Assembly (NCBI GenBank): GCA_017635675.1
Contig: JAGBLA010000108.1
Location: 1 to 32,576 of the forward strand
Direction: 5' to 3'
Length of the DNA stretch: 32,576 nt
Origin: Ruminiclostridium sp.
GTDB taxonomy: Bacteria; Bacillota; Clostridia; Oscillospirales; Ruminococcaceae
Shown here: one piece after another, positions 23,100 to 32,567 of the stretch
Layout of the letters: each line of letters begins with the position of its first letter
How positions within the stretch are numbered: position 1 is the stretch's first letter
Notes under the pieces: model-generated
Told to the model about the DNA's origin: nothing
Seen by the model: the letters and a program-made list of their open reading frames with translations, nothing else
Database searches by the model: none
Position numbers and translations under genes: made by a program

Positions 23100-23621
23100 A
23101 TGCGGATAATCGGCATCGACCCCGGCTACGCCATAGTGGGCTTCGGGGTAATAGAATACGAGCGGCGGCAGTTCAGCGTCATCGACTACGGCGCCATAAC
23201 CACCGACGCGGAGACGGAGTTCAACACAAGACTGCTGGAAATATACGACGATACCTGCGAGATACTCGACAGGTACAAGCCCGAGGCTATGGCGATAGAG
23301 CGTCTGTACTTCACCACAAACGCCACGACAGGTATCGCGGTGGCTGAAGCGAGAGGGATAGTACTTCTTGCGGCACGGCAGAGAAACATCGGGATATACG
23401 AATATACGCCCCTGCAGGTGAAAAGTTCGGTGACAGGCTATGGAAAAGCCGTCAAGAAACAGGTGCAGGAGCTTACCAAGAATATACTTAAGCTCCCGGC
23501 GATACCAAAGCCGGACGATACCGCGGACGCGCTCGCTATCGCGGTATGCTGCGCGCACTCGTCGGGTTCGGCAATGAACACGGCGATGAACGCGGCACTG
23601 AAAGGAGAGAAGAAGAATTGA
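23100..23621 (+). CDS. ruvC: Holliday junction endonuclease RuvC
   Basis: The 173-residue enzyme cuts Holliday junctions symmetrically during recombinational repair, working with RuvAB. The four catalytic acidic residues are visible: D7 in IIGIDPGY, E67 in AMAIERLYF, and D140 and D143 in KPDDTADALA. The length is normal. The ATG at 23100 is chosen because the RuvC N-terminus begins MRIIGIDPG. The ribosome binding site is weak (GGGG about 10 bases upstream). An open extension of 21 codons upstream overlaps the promoter. Its stop overlaps the TTG start of ruvA by 4 bases (TTGA), which implies coupling. Confidence 0.96.
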   Translation: MRIIGIDPGYAIVGFGVIEYERRQFSVIDYGAITTDAETEFNTRLLEIYDDTCEILDRYKPEAMAIERLYFTTNATTGIAVAEARGIVLLAARQRNIGIYEYTPLQVKSSVTGYGKAVKKQVQELTKNILKLPAIPKPDDTADALAIAVCCAHSSGSAMNTAMNAALKGEKKN

Positions 23622-24226
23622 TATACTCGGTCAGAGGAAAGCTCACCCACAAGACCGCCGACCTCGCGGTGGTGGAATGCGGCGGAGTAGGCTATGCCTG
23701 CAGGACAACATCATACACTCTGTCACCGCTGAAAGTCGGTGAGGAGGTGTTCCTGCTCACATACATGAACGTCCGCGAGGACGCGGTGGAGCTTTTCGGA
23801 TTCGGTGAAGCCGCAGAGCTCAACTGTTTCAAGCTGCTTTTGAGCGTGAACGGCGTGGGGCCGAAGGCTGCGCTTTCAATACTGTCGGGAATGTCGCCGC
23901 AGGGATTTGCGCTGTGTGTTGCGCAGGGCGACGGCAAGGTGCTCACAAGAGTTCCCGGCATAGGCAAAAAGACCGCCGACCGCATAATTCTGGAGCTTAA
24001 AGACAAAATGACAGACCGCATAGGCGAGATAAGCTCGGATACATACGCAGAGCTTTCAAATCCGACCATCGCCGTGACGGGAAGCATAGCGGAAGCAGTG
24101 ACGGCGCTGACGGCGCTGGGATTTACCGCTGCGCAGGCGCAGAAGGCGCTCGCGGGGCTTTCACCGGAATTACCGGTCTCTGAGCTCGTCAAGGAAGCAC
24201 TCAAGAAAATAGGGAGCATAAAATGA
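23618..24226 (+). CDS. ruvA: Holliday junction branch-migration protein RuvA
   Basis: The 202-residue protein forms the tetramer that holds the Holliday junction flat and loads RuvB. Domains in order: OB fold (about 1-63, IYSVRGKLTHKTADLAVVE), two helix-hairpin-helix motifs (about 70-130, SVNGVGPKAALSIL and RVPGIGKKTADRIILELKD) and the RuvB-contacting C-terminal domain (about 150-202). The protein must begin at TTG 23618, since RuvA starts (M)IYSVRGK. The TTG lies inside the ruvC stop, with AAAGGAG about 12 bases upstream, and the open frame further up is ruvC overlap. Its stop overlaps the next ATG by 4 bases. Confidence 0.95.
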   Translation: MIYSVRGKLTHKTADLAVVECGGVGYACRTTSYTLSPLKVGEEVFLLTYMNVREDAVELFGFGEAAELNCFKLLLSVNGVGPKAALSILSGMSPQGFALCVAQGDGKVLTRVPGIGKKTADRIILELKDKMTDRIGEISSDTYAELSNPTIAVTGSIAEAVTALTALGFTAAQAQKALAGLSPELPVSELVKEALKKIGSIK

Positions 24227-24441
24227 ACGAAGAAAACAGGATAATTACCGGAGACCCTGTATCATCGGAGCTCGAAGAGCTGCGCAGGGAGCTGAAAAAG
24301 CAGAAAAGCATGATAAAAGCTATTCTCGTGCTTTTGATAATACTGACGAGCTTTATCATCATATATCTGTTATATAAGATGACGATAGGCTCGATATTCG
24401 GGCAGCTCATAGGATTTGTCACAGGGCTCTTCGGAGGATAA
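24223..24441 (+). CDS. Small single-span membrane protein between ruvA and ruvB
   Basis: The 72-residue protein starts with the ATGA overlapping the ruvA stop, so it is translationally coupled. Residues 1-30 are polar and charged with a short amphipathic helix ([19 protein letters not shown]). Residues 32-52 form one strong membrane helix ([18 protein letters not shown]). The end is Gly- and Phe-rich ([13 protein letters not shown]). I recognise no family. The position suggests a conserved accessory reading frame, but nothing ties it to recombination. Confidence 0.72.
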   Translation: MNEENRIITGDPVSSELEELRRELKKQKSMIKAILVLLIILTSFIIIYLLYKMTIGSIFGQLIGFVTGLFGG

Positions 24442-24484
24442 GGCAGGATACCCGATACATACAAAAACAACGGAGAAACGAAAA

Positions 24485-25537
24485 ATGATAGAGACCAACC
24501 ATGACCGTGACGACGAGATATATGCCAACTCACGCATAACCGAGCCTGTGCTCACCCCCGAGGACACGGACATCGAATACAGCCTGCGCCCGAAACGCCT
24601 TAACGAGTACATCGGACAGGATAAGGTGAAGGAGAATATGTCCGTGTTCATAAAGGCAGCGAAGGACAGAGGCGATACCCTCGACCACGTGCTGCTGTAC
24701 GGACCTCCCGGGCTCGGCAAGACCACCCTTGCGCGGATAATCGCCAACGAAATGGAGGTGGGCATAAGCATCACCTCGGGACCCGCCATAGAGAAACCAG
24801 GCGACCTCGCGTCCATACTCACGAACCTCAAGGACGGCGATGTGCTGTTCATAGATGAGATACACCGTATGTCAAGACAGGTGGAGGAGATACTCTACCC
24901 CGCCATGGAGGACAATGTCCTCGATATCATCATCGGAAAAGGTCCCTCCGCTCAGTCGATACGCATAGACCTGCCGAGGTTCACCCTTGTGGGAGCGACA
25001 ACCCGCGCAGGACAGCTCACAAGCCCTCTGCGCGACCGTTTCGGCGTGATACAGCGCCTTGAGCTTTACTCGGAAGACCAGCTCTGTGACATCGTTATGC
25101 GCTCGTCCGTGATACTAACTATTCCTACCGACCGCGACGGAGCACTTGAGATAGCAAAGCGCTCCCGCGGGACTCCGCGTATCGCAAACAGGCTTCTTCG
25201 CCGCGTCAGAGACTTTGCCGAAGTCATGGGCAACGGCAGGATAACCCGCGATATGGCGGATATTGCCCTTGACAGGCTGGAGATAGATAAGCTGGGGCTC
25301 GACGGACTGGACAGGCGGCTGCTGACTATGATAATCAAGGGCTACAACGGCGGGCCCGTTGGACTTGAGACCCTTGCTTCGGCGCTCGGAGAGGAAGCTG
25401 TGACGCTGGAAGACGTGTGCGAGCCGTTCCTTATGCAGCTCGGATTTATTGCCCGCACGCCCCGCGGACGTACTGCCACAAGGCTCGCATACAAGCACCT
25501 CAACATCGACCAGCCGGGTCAGCAGACTTTTGAATGA
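24485..25537 (+). CDS. ruvB: Holliday junction helicase RuvB
   Basis: The 350-residue AAA+ motor drives branch migration on RuvA-bound junctions. Walker A is GPPGLGKT (73-80) and Walker B is LFIDEIH (121-127, with D124 and E125). The sensor/arginine-finger region reads [18 protein letters not shown], and the C-terminal winged helix ends with [10 protein letters not shown]. The ATG at 24485 is chosen because GGAG lies 10 bases upstream and RuvB proteins have an N-terminus of this length. A longer frame from 24416 overlaps the small membrane protein gene. Confidence 0.97.
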   Translation: MIETNHDRDDEIYANSRITEPVLTPEDTDIEYSLRPKRLNEYIGQDKVKENMSVFIKAAKDRGDTLDHVLLYGPPGLGKTTLARIIANEMEVGISITSGPAIEKPGDLASILTNLKDGDVLFIDEIHRMSRQVEEILYPAMEDNVLDIIIGKGPSAQSIRIDLPRFTLVGATTRAGQLTSPLRDRFGVIQRLELYSEDQLCDIVMRSSVILTIPTDRDGALEIAKRSRGTPRIANRLLRRVRDFAEVMGNGRITRDMADIALDRLEIDKLGLDGLDRRLLTMIIKGYNGGPVGLETLASALGEEAVTLEDVCEPFLMQLGFIARTPRGRTATRLAYKHLNIDQPGQQTFE

Positions 25538-25586
25538 CCGCTCACACGCGTATTTCAGATATAATACATCAAGGAGAAAGCATATT

Positions 25587-26951
25587 ATGGGAAGATTATT
25601 CGGGACTGACGGAGCCCGCGGTGTAGCTATAACCGAGCTTACCTGCGAGCTTGCCATGAACATCGGAAGAGCAGCGGCGATAGTTCTGACAAAACACAAG
25701 ACCGCAGGCAGCAAGGCTAAGATACTGATAGGAAAGGACACACGCGTGTCCTCGGATATACTGGAAGCCGCGCTCATATCGGGCATAATGTCGGTGGGAG
25801 CTGACGCGGTGACACTTGGAGTGGTGCCTACCCCCGCGGTGGCATACCTTGTGACAAAAGAAATGGCTGACGCGGGCGTGATGATATCCGCGTCACACAA
25901 CAGCGTTGAATACAACGGCATAAAGCTGTTCGCGGGAACGGGTTTCAAGCTCCCCGATGAGGTGGAAAACGAGATAGAAGCGCTTATCCTCGACACCCCC
26001 GAAAGAATGGAACTGATGTCGGGCACTGCGGTCGGCAGAGTAAGCGAGCTTACAAACGCTGCCGAGACATACGTAAAGCACCTTGTTTCCGCATCTGCTA
26101 TCGCCCCGAACGACCTTCGCATAGTCGCGGACTGCGCAAACGGCAGCGCCTCGGCGACCGCGCTGGGACTATTCAGCAAGCTCGGAGTGCGGGCGGACAT
26201 CATATTCTCGGAGCCGGACGGGTGCAATATCAATGACGGCTGCGGCTCAACGCATATCGAGAAACTCTGCGAACGCGTGAAGAACGGGGGCTATGACCTG
26301 GGCGTGGCGTTCGACGGCGACGCGGACAGGTGCCTGGCGGTAGATGACAAGGGCAGGATAGTTGACGGCGACCGCCTTATAGCTATCATCTCCTCTAAAA
26401 TGAAGTCTGACGGCGCATTACGGAACGACACGGCTGTGGTAACGGTCATGAGCAATCTCGGTTTTCACACATACATGAAGGAGCACGGCATAAACACCGT
26501 CTGCACCGCTGTCGGTGACAGATATGTGCTGGAGCGTATGCTGAAAGACGGGTTCAATATAGGCGGCGAGCAGTCGGGACACATTATCTTCCTCGACCAT
26601 GCGACCACAGGCGACGGACAGCTCACGGCGGTGAAGCTGCTATCGCTGCTCACACAGTCGGGCAGAAGGCTCTCGGAATACAACGATGAATTCACGGACT
26701 ATCCGCAGCTCCTTGAAAACGTGAAGATAACCGACAACAAGAAGGGGCTCTGGGACAAGGACGAAAACATACTCGCGGCAATAAAGGAAGCCGAAACGGC
26801 TCTCGGCGCGGACGGACGCATACTTGTGCGCGAAAGCGGCACTGAACCGCTGCTGCGCGTGATGATAGAAGGCAAGGACGCGGACAAGGTGAACAGGTGC
26901 ACAAAGCTGATAGCCGACGCGGTGCGTGACAAGCTCGGAAGCGAGGACTGA
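25587..26951 (+). CDS. glmM: Phosphoglucosamine mutase GlmM
   Basis: The 454-residue cytoplasmic enzyme converts glucosamine-6-phosphate to glucosamine-1-phosphate for UDP-GlcNAc and peptidoglycan synthesis. It begins MGRLFGTDGARG. The phosphoserine loop is MISASHNSVEYNGIK with the active Ser at 103; the usual Pro after HN is Ser. The metal loop is FDGDADRCLAVD, the sugar loop GEQSGHIIF, and the phosphate-binding loop RESGTEPLLRVMIEG. The length is standard. AAGGAG lies before the ATG at 25587. The in-frame extension back to 25449 runs inside ruvB and is rejected. The methyltransferase start follows its stop after one base. Confidence 0.97.
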   Translation: MGRLFGTDGARGVAITELTCELAMNIGRAAAIVLTKHKTAGSKAKILIGKDTRVSSDILEAALISGIMSVGADAVTLGVVPTPAVAYLVTKEMADAGVMISASHNSVEYNGIKLFAGTGFKLPDEVENEIEALILDTPERMELMSGTAVGRVSELTNAAETYVKHLVSASAIAPNDLRIVADCANGSASATALGLFSKLGVRADIIFSEPDGCNINDGCGSTHIEKLCERVKNGGYDLGVAFDGDADRCLAVDDKGRIVDGDRLIAIISSKMKSDGALRNDTAVVTVMSNLGFHTYMKEHGINTVCTAVGDRYVLERMLKDGFNIGGEQSGHIIFLDHATTGDGQLTAVKLLSLLTQSGRRLSEYNDEFTDYPQLLENVKITDNKKGLWDKDENILAAIKEAETALGADGRILVRESGTEPLLRVMIEGKDADKVNRCTKLIADAVRDKLGSED

Positions 26952-26952
26952 C

Positions 26953-27846
26953 ATGAGAGTCGCAGAGCACTGGAAGGATTACACGCTCCTGGACACCATG
27001 AACGGCTATAGATTCGAGTCGTGGGGAGGTCACAAGGTGGCGCGTCCCGACCCGCAGGTCGTGTGGCATGACGTTCAGAACGGAATGTCCCGCATGAAGA
27101 ACGGCTGTGAGGGCATTTACTACCGCTCGGAAAAGGGCGGCGGACACTGGGAGTTCAGAGAAGGTATGCCGGAAAGCTGGAAGATAAGCTACGGCAGCCT
27201 TAAATTCAGGATAAAGCCCACCAACTTCAAGCACATGGGGCTGTTCCCTGAGCAGGCTGTGAACTGGGACTTCTGTCAGCGCGCCATACGTGAGGCGGGA
27301 CGCCCCGTGAACGTTCTGAACCTGTTTGCGTACACCGGCGGAGCTACGCTCGCCTGCGCCGCGGCGGGGGCTTCGGTATGCCATGTGGATGCGGTGAAGG
27401 GCATGGTTAGCTGGGCGCGGGAAAACGCGGCACTGAGCGGACTTGCCGAAAAGCCGGTACGCTGGATAGTCGAAGACGCGATGAAATTCGTGGAACGCGA
27501 GATAAAGCGCGGTCACAGATACGACATCATCATACTTGACCCGCCGAGCTACGGACGCGGCTCAAACGGTGAGATGTGGAAGATAGAGGACTGCATTTAC
27601 GAACTGATGACCAACTGCATGGAGCTTATGTCGGACAAGCCGCTGTTCATCATGCTCAACAGCTATACCACGGGACTGTCTCCCGCGGCAATGGAGTATC
27701 TGCTGCATGAGATCGCCTACCCGCGCGGCAGAGAATACAGCGTATCCGCGGACGAGATAGGACTTCCTGTCGCAGCAGATCACGGTCGGCGCGTACTTCC
27801 CTGCGGGAGCACGGCACTGCTGTTATTTGAAAAGATAGATATATAA
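26953..27846 (+). CDS. Class I SAM-dependent methyltransferase, RlmI-like
   Basis: The 297-residue protein resembles the catalytic part of RlmI/RlmK-type rRNA methyltransferases. A small N-terminal beta region (about 1-80) leads to LFPEQAVNWDF (about 97-107). Then come SAM-binding motif I, NLFAYTGGATLACAAAGA (about 124-141), the acidic CHVDAVKG after it, and motif IV, ILDPPSYGRG (about 195-204). The DPPSYG motif fits RNA base methylation. The PUA domain of true RlmI is missing, so the target is uncertain. The start is ATG 26953, one base past the glmM stop, with GAGG in the end of glmM. It is in the same operon. Confidence 0.87.
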   Translation: MRVAEHWKDYTLLDTMNGYRFESWGGHKVARPDPQVVWHDVQNGMSRMKNGCEGIYYRSEKGGGHWEFREGMPESWKISYGSLKFRIKPTNFKHMGLFPEQAVNWDFCQRAIREAGRPVNVLNLFAYTGGATLACAAAGASVCHVDAVKGMVSWARENAALSGLAEKPVRWIVEDAMKFVEREIKRGHRYDIIILDPPSYGRGSNGEMWKIEDCIYELMTNCMELMSDKPLFIMLNSYTTGLSPAAMEYLLHEIAYPRGREYSVSADEIGLPVAADHGRRVLPCGSTALLLFEKIDI

Positions 27847-27864
27847 ACAAAGAAAGTCAACAAA

Positions 27865-29622
27865 ATGGATCCGATAATTGAGATAAGTAACCTTGAATTT
27901 GAATACAAGAATTACGACGAGAACGGCGAGGTAACGGGAGCAAACAAGGTTCTCCGCGGGATAGACCTTACTGTCCCGAAGGGTCAGTTCCTTGCGGTGC
28001 TCGGACATAACGGCTGCGGCAAATCCACACTCGCAAAGCACCTGAACTGCATACTCACCGCTACCGGAGGATATGTAAAGGTGAACGGCATCGACTGCGC
28101 GGACGAGAACCGCGTGTTCGATATTCGCCAGACCGTGGGAATGGTGTTCCAGAACCCCGATAACCAGCTTGTCGCGACTGTCGTGGAGGAGGACGTGGCA
28201 TTTGCCCTCGAAAACCTCGGCGTACCGACGGAAGAGATACGCAGGAGAGTTGACGAAGCGCTGAAGCTCGTGGATATGTACGATTACCGTGAGCACTCTC
28301 CTCACCAGCTTTCGGGCGGTCAGAAGCAGAGGGTCGCTATTGCAGGCATTCTTGCCATGCACCCCGAGGTGATAGTGCTTGACGAGCCCACCGCAATGCT
28401 CGACCCAAAGGGGCGCTCGGAGGTCATGGAGACCGTGAAGCTCCTCAATTCACAGGGTGTCACCATTATCCTTATCACCCATTACATGGACGAGGCGGTG
28501 CAGGCTCACAGAGTTGCGGTCATGGATCACGGACGTATCATCATGGACGGCACGCCGAGAGAGATTTTCGCACGGGTGGAGGAGCTCAAAGAACATTCCC
28601 TCGATGTCCCGCAGGTGACGGAGCTTATGTACAAGCTGAAAAAAGAGGGTATAGATGTTCCCGTGAACGTGCTCACGGAGCAGGAATGCGCGGAAGAGCT
28701 GCTTAAACTCAGACACCGCAGCATAGACATACCGCCCTGTGAGCCGAAACCGGAGAATGACGATATCCCGTTCATCGCGGAGACCAAAAAACTTATATAC
28801 AAGTACAGCGTCGGGACTCCGTTTGAATCCACCGCGGTGGATAATGTGAGCGTCAGCATAAAAAAGGGGCAGTTCGTCGGCGTCATCGGTCACACAGGAA
28901 GCGGGAAATCCACGCTGATACAGCACCTCAACGGACTTCTCAAGCCCTCCTCCGGCGAGGTATATATAGACGGCAAAAACATCTGGGAAAAGGGCAGCGA
29001 TATACGGTCGGTACGGTTCCTTGCGGGACTTGTGTTCCAATACTCGGAATACCAGCTCTTTGAGGACACGGTGTATAAGGATATCGCCTACGGTCCCAAA
29101 AACATGGGACTGTCGGAGGCGGAGGTCGATAAAGCTGTGCGGGAAGCCGCCGAGGCAATGGGCATAGGTGAGGAGCTTCTGGAGCGCTCGCCGTTTGACC
29201 TGTCGGGCGGTCAGAAGCGCAGGGTGGCGCTTGCGGGAGTTATCTCGATGCGCCCGCAGGTGCTTATCCTCGACGAGCCCGCCGCGGGGCTTGACCCGAA
29301 AGGGCGCGACATGGTGCTCGACGAGATAAGCGAGTACCACAGGAAGTCGGGTACTACGATACTGCTGGTGTCCCACTCTATGGAGGACATCGTGAAATAC
29401 GCAGAGAAGATACTTGTGATGAACAGAGGACGGTTATTCTGCTACGAGGACACCGATACGGTGTTCAGCCGCGCAAGAGAGCTCGAACAGGTGGGGCTCG
29501 GGATACCGCAGGTTTCCCGACTCGCGGGACTGCTGAAAAACGGCGGACTGGACATCGGCGAAGATATATATACAGTTGAAAGAGCAAAAGAAAGGCTTGT
29601 GAAAGCACTAAATGTTGAATGA
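27865..29622 (+). CDS. Fused ECF-transporter ATPase (EcfA1-EcfA2 in one chain)
   Basis: The 585-residue protein holds two complete ABC ATPase domains, normally the separate EcfA1 and EcfA2 of the energy-coupling factor module for vitamin or metal uptake. The first half (about 4-275) has Walker [10 protein letters not shown] (47-55), LSGGQKQR (about 149) and [15 protein letters not shown]. The second half (about 300-585) has GHTGSGKST (342-350), LSGGQKRR (about 446) and [15 protein letters not shown]. Both catalytic Glu residues and both H-loops ([16 protein letters not shown]) are present, so both sites should be active. The linker is about 40 residues with [13 protein letters not shown]. The ribosome binding site is weak (AAGAAAG). 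ecfT overlaps its end by 11 bases. No substrate-binding S component is in the window. Confidence 0.93.
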   Translation: MDPIIEISNLEFEYKNYDENGEVTGANKVLRGIDLTVPKGQFLAVLGHNGCGKSTLAKHLNCILTATGGYVKVNGIDCADENRVFDIRQTVGMVFQNPDNQLVATVVEEDVAFALENLGVPTEEIRRRVDEALKLVDMYDYREHSPHQLSGGQKQRVAIAGILAMHPEVIVLDEPTAMLDPKGRSEVMETVKLLNSQGVTIILITHYMDEAVQAHRVAVMDHGRIIMDGTPREIFARVEELKEHSLDVPQVTELMYKLKKEGIDVPVNVLTEQECAEELLKLRHRSIDIPPCEPKPENDDIPFIAETKKLIYKYSVGTPFESTAVDNVSVSIKKGQFVGVIGHTGSGKSTLIQHLNGLLKPSSGEVYIDGKNIWEKGSDIRSVRFLAGLVFQYSEYQLFEDTVYKDIAYGPKNMGLSEAEVDKAVREAAEAMGIGEELLERSPFDLSGGQKRRVALAGVISMRPQVLILDEPAAGLDPKGRDMVLDEISEYHRKSGTTILLVSHSMEDIVKYAEKILVMNRGRLFCYEDTDTVFSRARELEQVGLGIPQVSRLAGLLKNGGLDIGEDIYTVERAKERLVKALNVE

Positions 29623-30421
29623 TATTACGATAGGTCAGTTTTTCCCCGGGAACTCGGTCATACACCGCATGGACAGCAGATTCAAGATAGTTCTGGACAT
29701 AATATATGTGGTGATGCTTTTCATTGCGGACAATTTCGTCGGGCTCGGCATAGCCTGCATATTCATGGTAATGGTGTACGCGGTCTCGGGGATAAGCTTC
29801 CGACTGATACTCAAAAGCATAAAGCCCGTCATGCCGATAATACTTTTTACGGCGATACTCAACCTTATTTTCGTCAAGGACGCGGCAGCCGAACCGCTCG
29901 TATCCTTCTGGGTGATAAGCATTTACCGGAAAGGCGTGGAGACATCGCTGTTCATGGTGCTCCGCATACTGTTCCTTATAATCGGTATGTCGCTTCTCAC
30001 CTACACCACATCTCCCATTGTGCTTACCGATGCGATAGAAAGCCTTATGTCGCCGCTCAAAAAGGTGAAGTTCCCGGTGCATGAGCTGGCGATGATGATG
30101 ACGATAGCGCTTAGGTTCATACCCACGCTTATCGAGGAGCTCAACAAGATAATGATGGCACAGAAGGCGCGCGGAGCCGCGCTCGACTCAGGCGGGGTCA
30201 TAAAGCGCGCAAAGGCTATGATACCCATTCTGATACCGCTGTTCGTCAGCGCCTTCAAGCGCGCCAACGAGCTCGCTACAGCTATGGAGTGCCGCTGCTA
30301 CCGCGGCGGTGAGGGCAGGACACGGCTCAGAGTGCTGAAAGCCACAAGGCTGGACGCGTATGCGACAGGGCTTACTCTGTGCGTTCTCGGAATGGTCATC
30401 ATCAATAACATCGTTTTCTGA
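29612..30421 (+). CDS. ecfT: ECF transporter transmembrane protein EcfT
   Basis: The 269-residue membrane subunit couples the EcfA ATPases to exchangeable S components. It has about five to six hydrophobic segments. The first cytoplasmic coupling helix has the usual motif in [15 protein letters not shown]. In the second, [14 protein letters not shown], Cys-Arg-Cys stands where many EcfT proteins have Ala-Arg-Gly; the essential Arg is kept. The N-terminus begins [20 protein letters not shown], the family's conserved opening. The ATG lies 11 bases inside the end of the ATPase gene, and the truA ATG follows its stop after one base, so all three are coupled. Confidence 0.94.
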   Translation: MLNDITIGQFFPGNSVIHRMDSRFKIVLDIIYVVMLFIADNFVGLGIACIFMVMVYAVSGISFRLILKSIKPVMPIILFTAILNLIFVKDAAAEPLVSFWVISIYRKGVETSLFMVLRILFLIIGMSLLTYTTSPIVLTDAIESLMSPLKKVKFPVHELAMMMTIALRFIPTLIEELNKIMMAQKARGAALDSGGVIKRAKAMIPILIPLFVSAFKRANELATAMECRCYRGGEGRTRLRVLKATRLDAYATGLTLCVLGMVIINNIVF

Positions 30422-30422
30422 T

Positions 30423-31163
30423 ATGCGAAATCTGAAAATTTATATAGCCTACGACGGGTCGTGCTATCACGGCTGGCAAAGGCAGGAAAACAACATCACG
30501 GTACAGCAGGTCATCGAAGACACGCTCCTGCGCATTCTCGGCGAGCGGGTGACTGCCCACGGGTGCTCACGCACCGACGCGGGTGTTCACGCGAGAGAGT
30601 TCTGCATGACCGTGAGGACAGACAACCCTATCCCCTGCCCCGGGCTTGTGCGGGCAATGAACGGACAGCTTCCCGATGACATCGCGGTGAAAAGCTGTGA
30701 GGACGCACCGGAGGACTTTCACGCAAGGTTCTCGTCAAAGGGCAAGGAATATGTTTATATCATCAATACAGCGCCCGTGAGGGACGTGTTTGCCAACAGA
30801 CACGCGCTGCACTACCCTCACCCGCTCGATGTCCCGCGGCTCGACGCTGCCGCAAAGCTGTATGTCGGTGAGCGCGACCTCGCGGCTTTCTGCCGCGCGG
30901 AGTCCCTCGCACAGCATAAGACCACCGTGCGCACGGTGTACTCCGCCGGCATGGAGCGCTGCGGCGACAGAGTGACCTTCACCGTCAGCGGCAGCGGGTT
31001 CCTGCACCATACAGTGCGGATAATGGTCGGAACTCTGCTGTGGATAAATGAGGGCAAAATAAGCGAGGACAATATAACAAAGGCGTTCGCGGCGGGCGAC
31101 AGGGAGCTTCTCGGAGTGACCGCGCCGCCGGACGGACTTTATCTGAACAAGGTACTATACTGA
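30423..31163 (+). CDS. truA: tRNA pseudouridine(38-40) synthase TruA
   Basis: The 246-residue enzyme makes pseudouridine at positions 38-40 of the tRNA anticodon arm. It starts MRNLKIYIAYDGSCYHGWQR, the TruA opening. The catalytic Asp is D52 in GCSRTDAGVHA, and the C-terminal half has FTVSGSGFLHHTVRIMVGTL. The length is standard. The start is ATG 30423, one base after the ecfT stop. A longer frame from 30360 lies inside ecfT. The order ecfA-ecfT-truA is common in Bacillota, often beside ribosomal protein genes, which are absent here. Confidence 0.96.
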   Translation: MRNLKIYIAYDGSCYHGWQRQENNITVQQVIEDTLLRILGERVTAHGCSRTDAGVHAREFCMTVRTDNPIPCPGLVRAMNGQLPDDIAVKSCEDAPEDFHARFSSKGKEYVYIINTAPVRDVFANRHALHYPHPLDVPRLDAAAKLYVGERDLAAFCRAESLAQHKTTVRTVYSAGMERCGDRVTFTVSGSGFLHHTVRIMVGTLLWINEGKISEDNITKAFAAGDRELLGVTAPPDGLYLNKVLY

Positions 31164-31187
31164 AAAAACACGGTCAGGAGACAGACT

Positions 31188-32408
31188 ATGAAGATACCCG
31201 ATCTCTCCGAGGTCACGGAAAAGGCGGAAAGCTCCGAAAAAGCCAAAGCCGTTGACCTCGGGAAAATCAGAAAAAAGAAAAAGCGAAGCCGGCACCTGGT
31301 CAAGCTCATAATCGTGCTTATCCTGCTCATAATCTTCGCGTTCGTATGGTTCAACGCGGACACGATATTCGAGCCGCTGCGCGGCATCGCGTCGAGGATA
31401 GACAACAAGACATCGTATGATGTTGGATTTCCTATCGACCTTCCGGGAAGCAGCTCATACTCACTTATGCCGTCGGGTGACTGTTTCACGATGCTCACGG
31501 ACACCTATCTGTACGCCTACGATGTGTCGGGCGAACAGCTCTACGCGCTCAAGCACGGTTACAGCAAGCCGCATCAGGCTACAAGCTCCCGACGGATACT
31601 CATTTACGATAAAACGGGTTACAGCTTTTCGATATACAACCGTGCAAGCGTTATCTGCTCAAAAACCACGGACGACAAGATAGTTTACGCGACTATCGGC
31701 AATGACGGGCTCGCGGCGGTGCTCACGGAGTCTTCGAGATACTCCGATGTGCTGCAGGTATATGACGACAGCGGAAACTGGAAATACACCCGCAAATTTG
31801 CGGACGAGAACGTTATGCAGGTCACTTTCCCCGGTGACGGCGAGCATATCGTCGTATCGACAATAAGCTCGAAGAACGGCGGGCTCATGGCAAATATCTA
31901 CCGTCTTTCGATAAAGCAGACAGACGGGTACATCTGGAAATACACCCTGATCGGCGGGAGCCTTCCCTGCGCTCTGTACGCGGACAGAAGCAGGGTCACG
32001 GTGCTGTGTGACAACTGCGTGACCTCACTCGGGTATGAAAACGGAGAGCTGCTTGACAGCTTTGCCTACACGGGTGTGCTGAAACATTTCAGCCTTACGC
32101 CCGAACGCACCCTCGTACAGTACAACGATATCTCAGCGAACCGCAATGTGCTCGTCGCGCTTGAAAAAGATTCCGCGCCATACGCACAGGTCAATGTCTC
32201 CGCCGGTGCGTCCTGCGTTTATTCCGACACGGAGGGTATATATGTGCTGGACGGGGCAAGGATAAGAGTGTTCGATACCGCTCTTATCGCGGAAAAACAG
32301 GTGAATGCTTCGGACGATGACTACTCGGATTTCATAAAGCTCGGAAACAGCATCGTTGCAATAGGTTACAGACATCTGAACAAGTTTGATGTGAACGTTG
32401 CCGAATAG
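31188..32408 (+). CDS. Membrane-anchored beta-propeller-like protein (DUF5711 type)
   Basis: The 406-residue protein has a basic, charged cytoplasmic N-terminus (1-36, with RKKKKRSRH), one membrane helix (about 37-56, LVKLIIVLILLIIFAFVWF) and an extracellular beta-rich domain (about 75-406). The outer part has weak repeats of the kind Y..DVSGE.LYAL, VYDDSGNWKYTRKF and LDGARIRVFDT, suggesting a WD40/PQQ-like propeller. This layout fits the DUF5711 proteins common in Ruminococcus-like bacteria. Function is unknown. AGGAG lies before the ATG. It ends the plus-strand run, 24 bases after truA, and the inverted repeat begins 30 bases past its stop. Confidence 0.8.
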   Translation: MKIPDLSEVTEKAESSEKAKAVDLGKIRKKKKRSRHLVKLIIVLILLIIFAFVWFNADTIFEPLRGIASRIDNKTSYDVGFPIDLPGSSSYSLMPSGDCFTMLTDTYLYAYDVSGEQLYALKHGYSKPHQATSSRRILIYDKTGYSFSIYNRASVICSKTTDDKIVYATIGNDGLAAVLTESSRYSDVLQVYDDSGNWKYTRKFADENVMQVTFPGDGEHIVVSTISSKNGGLMANIYRLSIKQTDGYIWKYTLIGGSLPCALYADRSRVTVLCDNCVTSLGYENGELLDSFAYTGVLKHFSLTPERTLVQYNDISANRNVLVALEKDSAPYAQVNVSAGASCVYSDTEGIYVLDGARIRVFDTALIAEKQVNASDDDYSDFIKLGNSIVAIGYRHLNKFDVNVAE

Positions 32409-32438
32409 CCCGTAACGTCAGCTTCAGAACAGAAAACA

Positions 32439-32567
32439 TAAGGGAACCTCTAAAAACCCAATTTGAGAGAAAAAGAGCTATCCACTTTATGCCGCTTTGT
32501 ATGCGCGCGTCCTGCGCGCTTTTGGCGGCAATACCACGGCTTCCTGCCGTGACCGTCTACTGCGTCA
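32439..32567 (-). repeat. Right copy of the 129-bp repeat, inverted relative to the left copy
   Basis: This is the exact reverse complement of 16-144, with no mismatches. Both copies point inward from the window ends in mirror orientation. The flanking bases differ (AACCTCCTA at 32568-32576), which fixes the edge of the repeat. Read in the direction of the upstream gene, the hairpin loops are the complement of the AGGA loops. No separate terminator is visible after 32408, so this hairpin-rich element may also end transcription. Confidence 0.9.

Noticed and set aside
25560-25565. TATAAT just before glmM as a promoter.
   Set aside because: There is no -35 at the right distance and no extended -10; transcription from ruvC is sufficient.
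25115-26233. 372-residue minus-strand open frame.
   Set aside because: It lies antisense across the end of ruvB and the start of glmM, both certain genes; its composition is that of a shadow frame and it has no recognisable domain.
26692-27516. 274-residue minus-strand open frame.
   Set aside because: It is antisense to glmM and the methyltransferase; Arg- and Cys-rich shadow composition.
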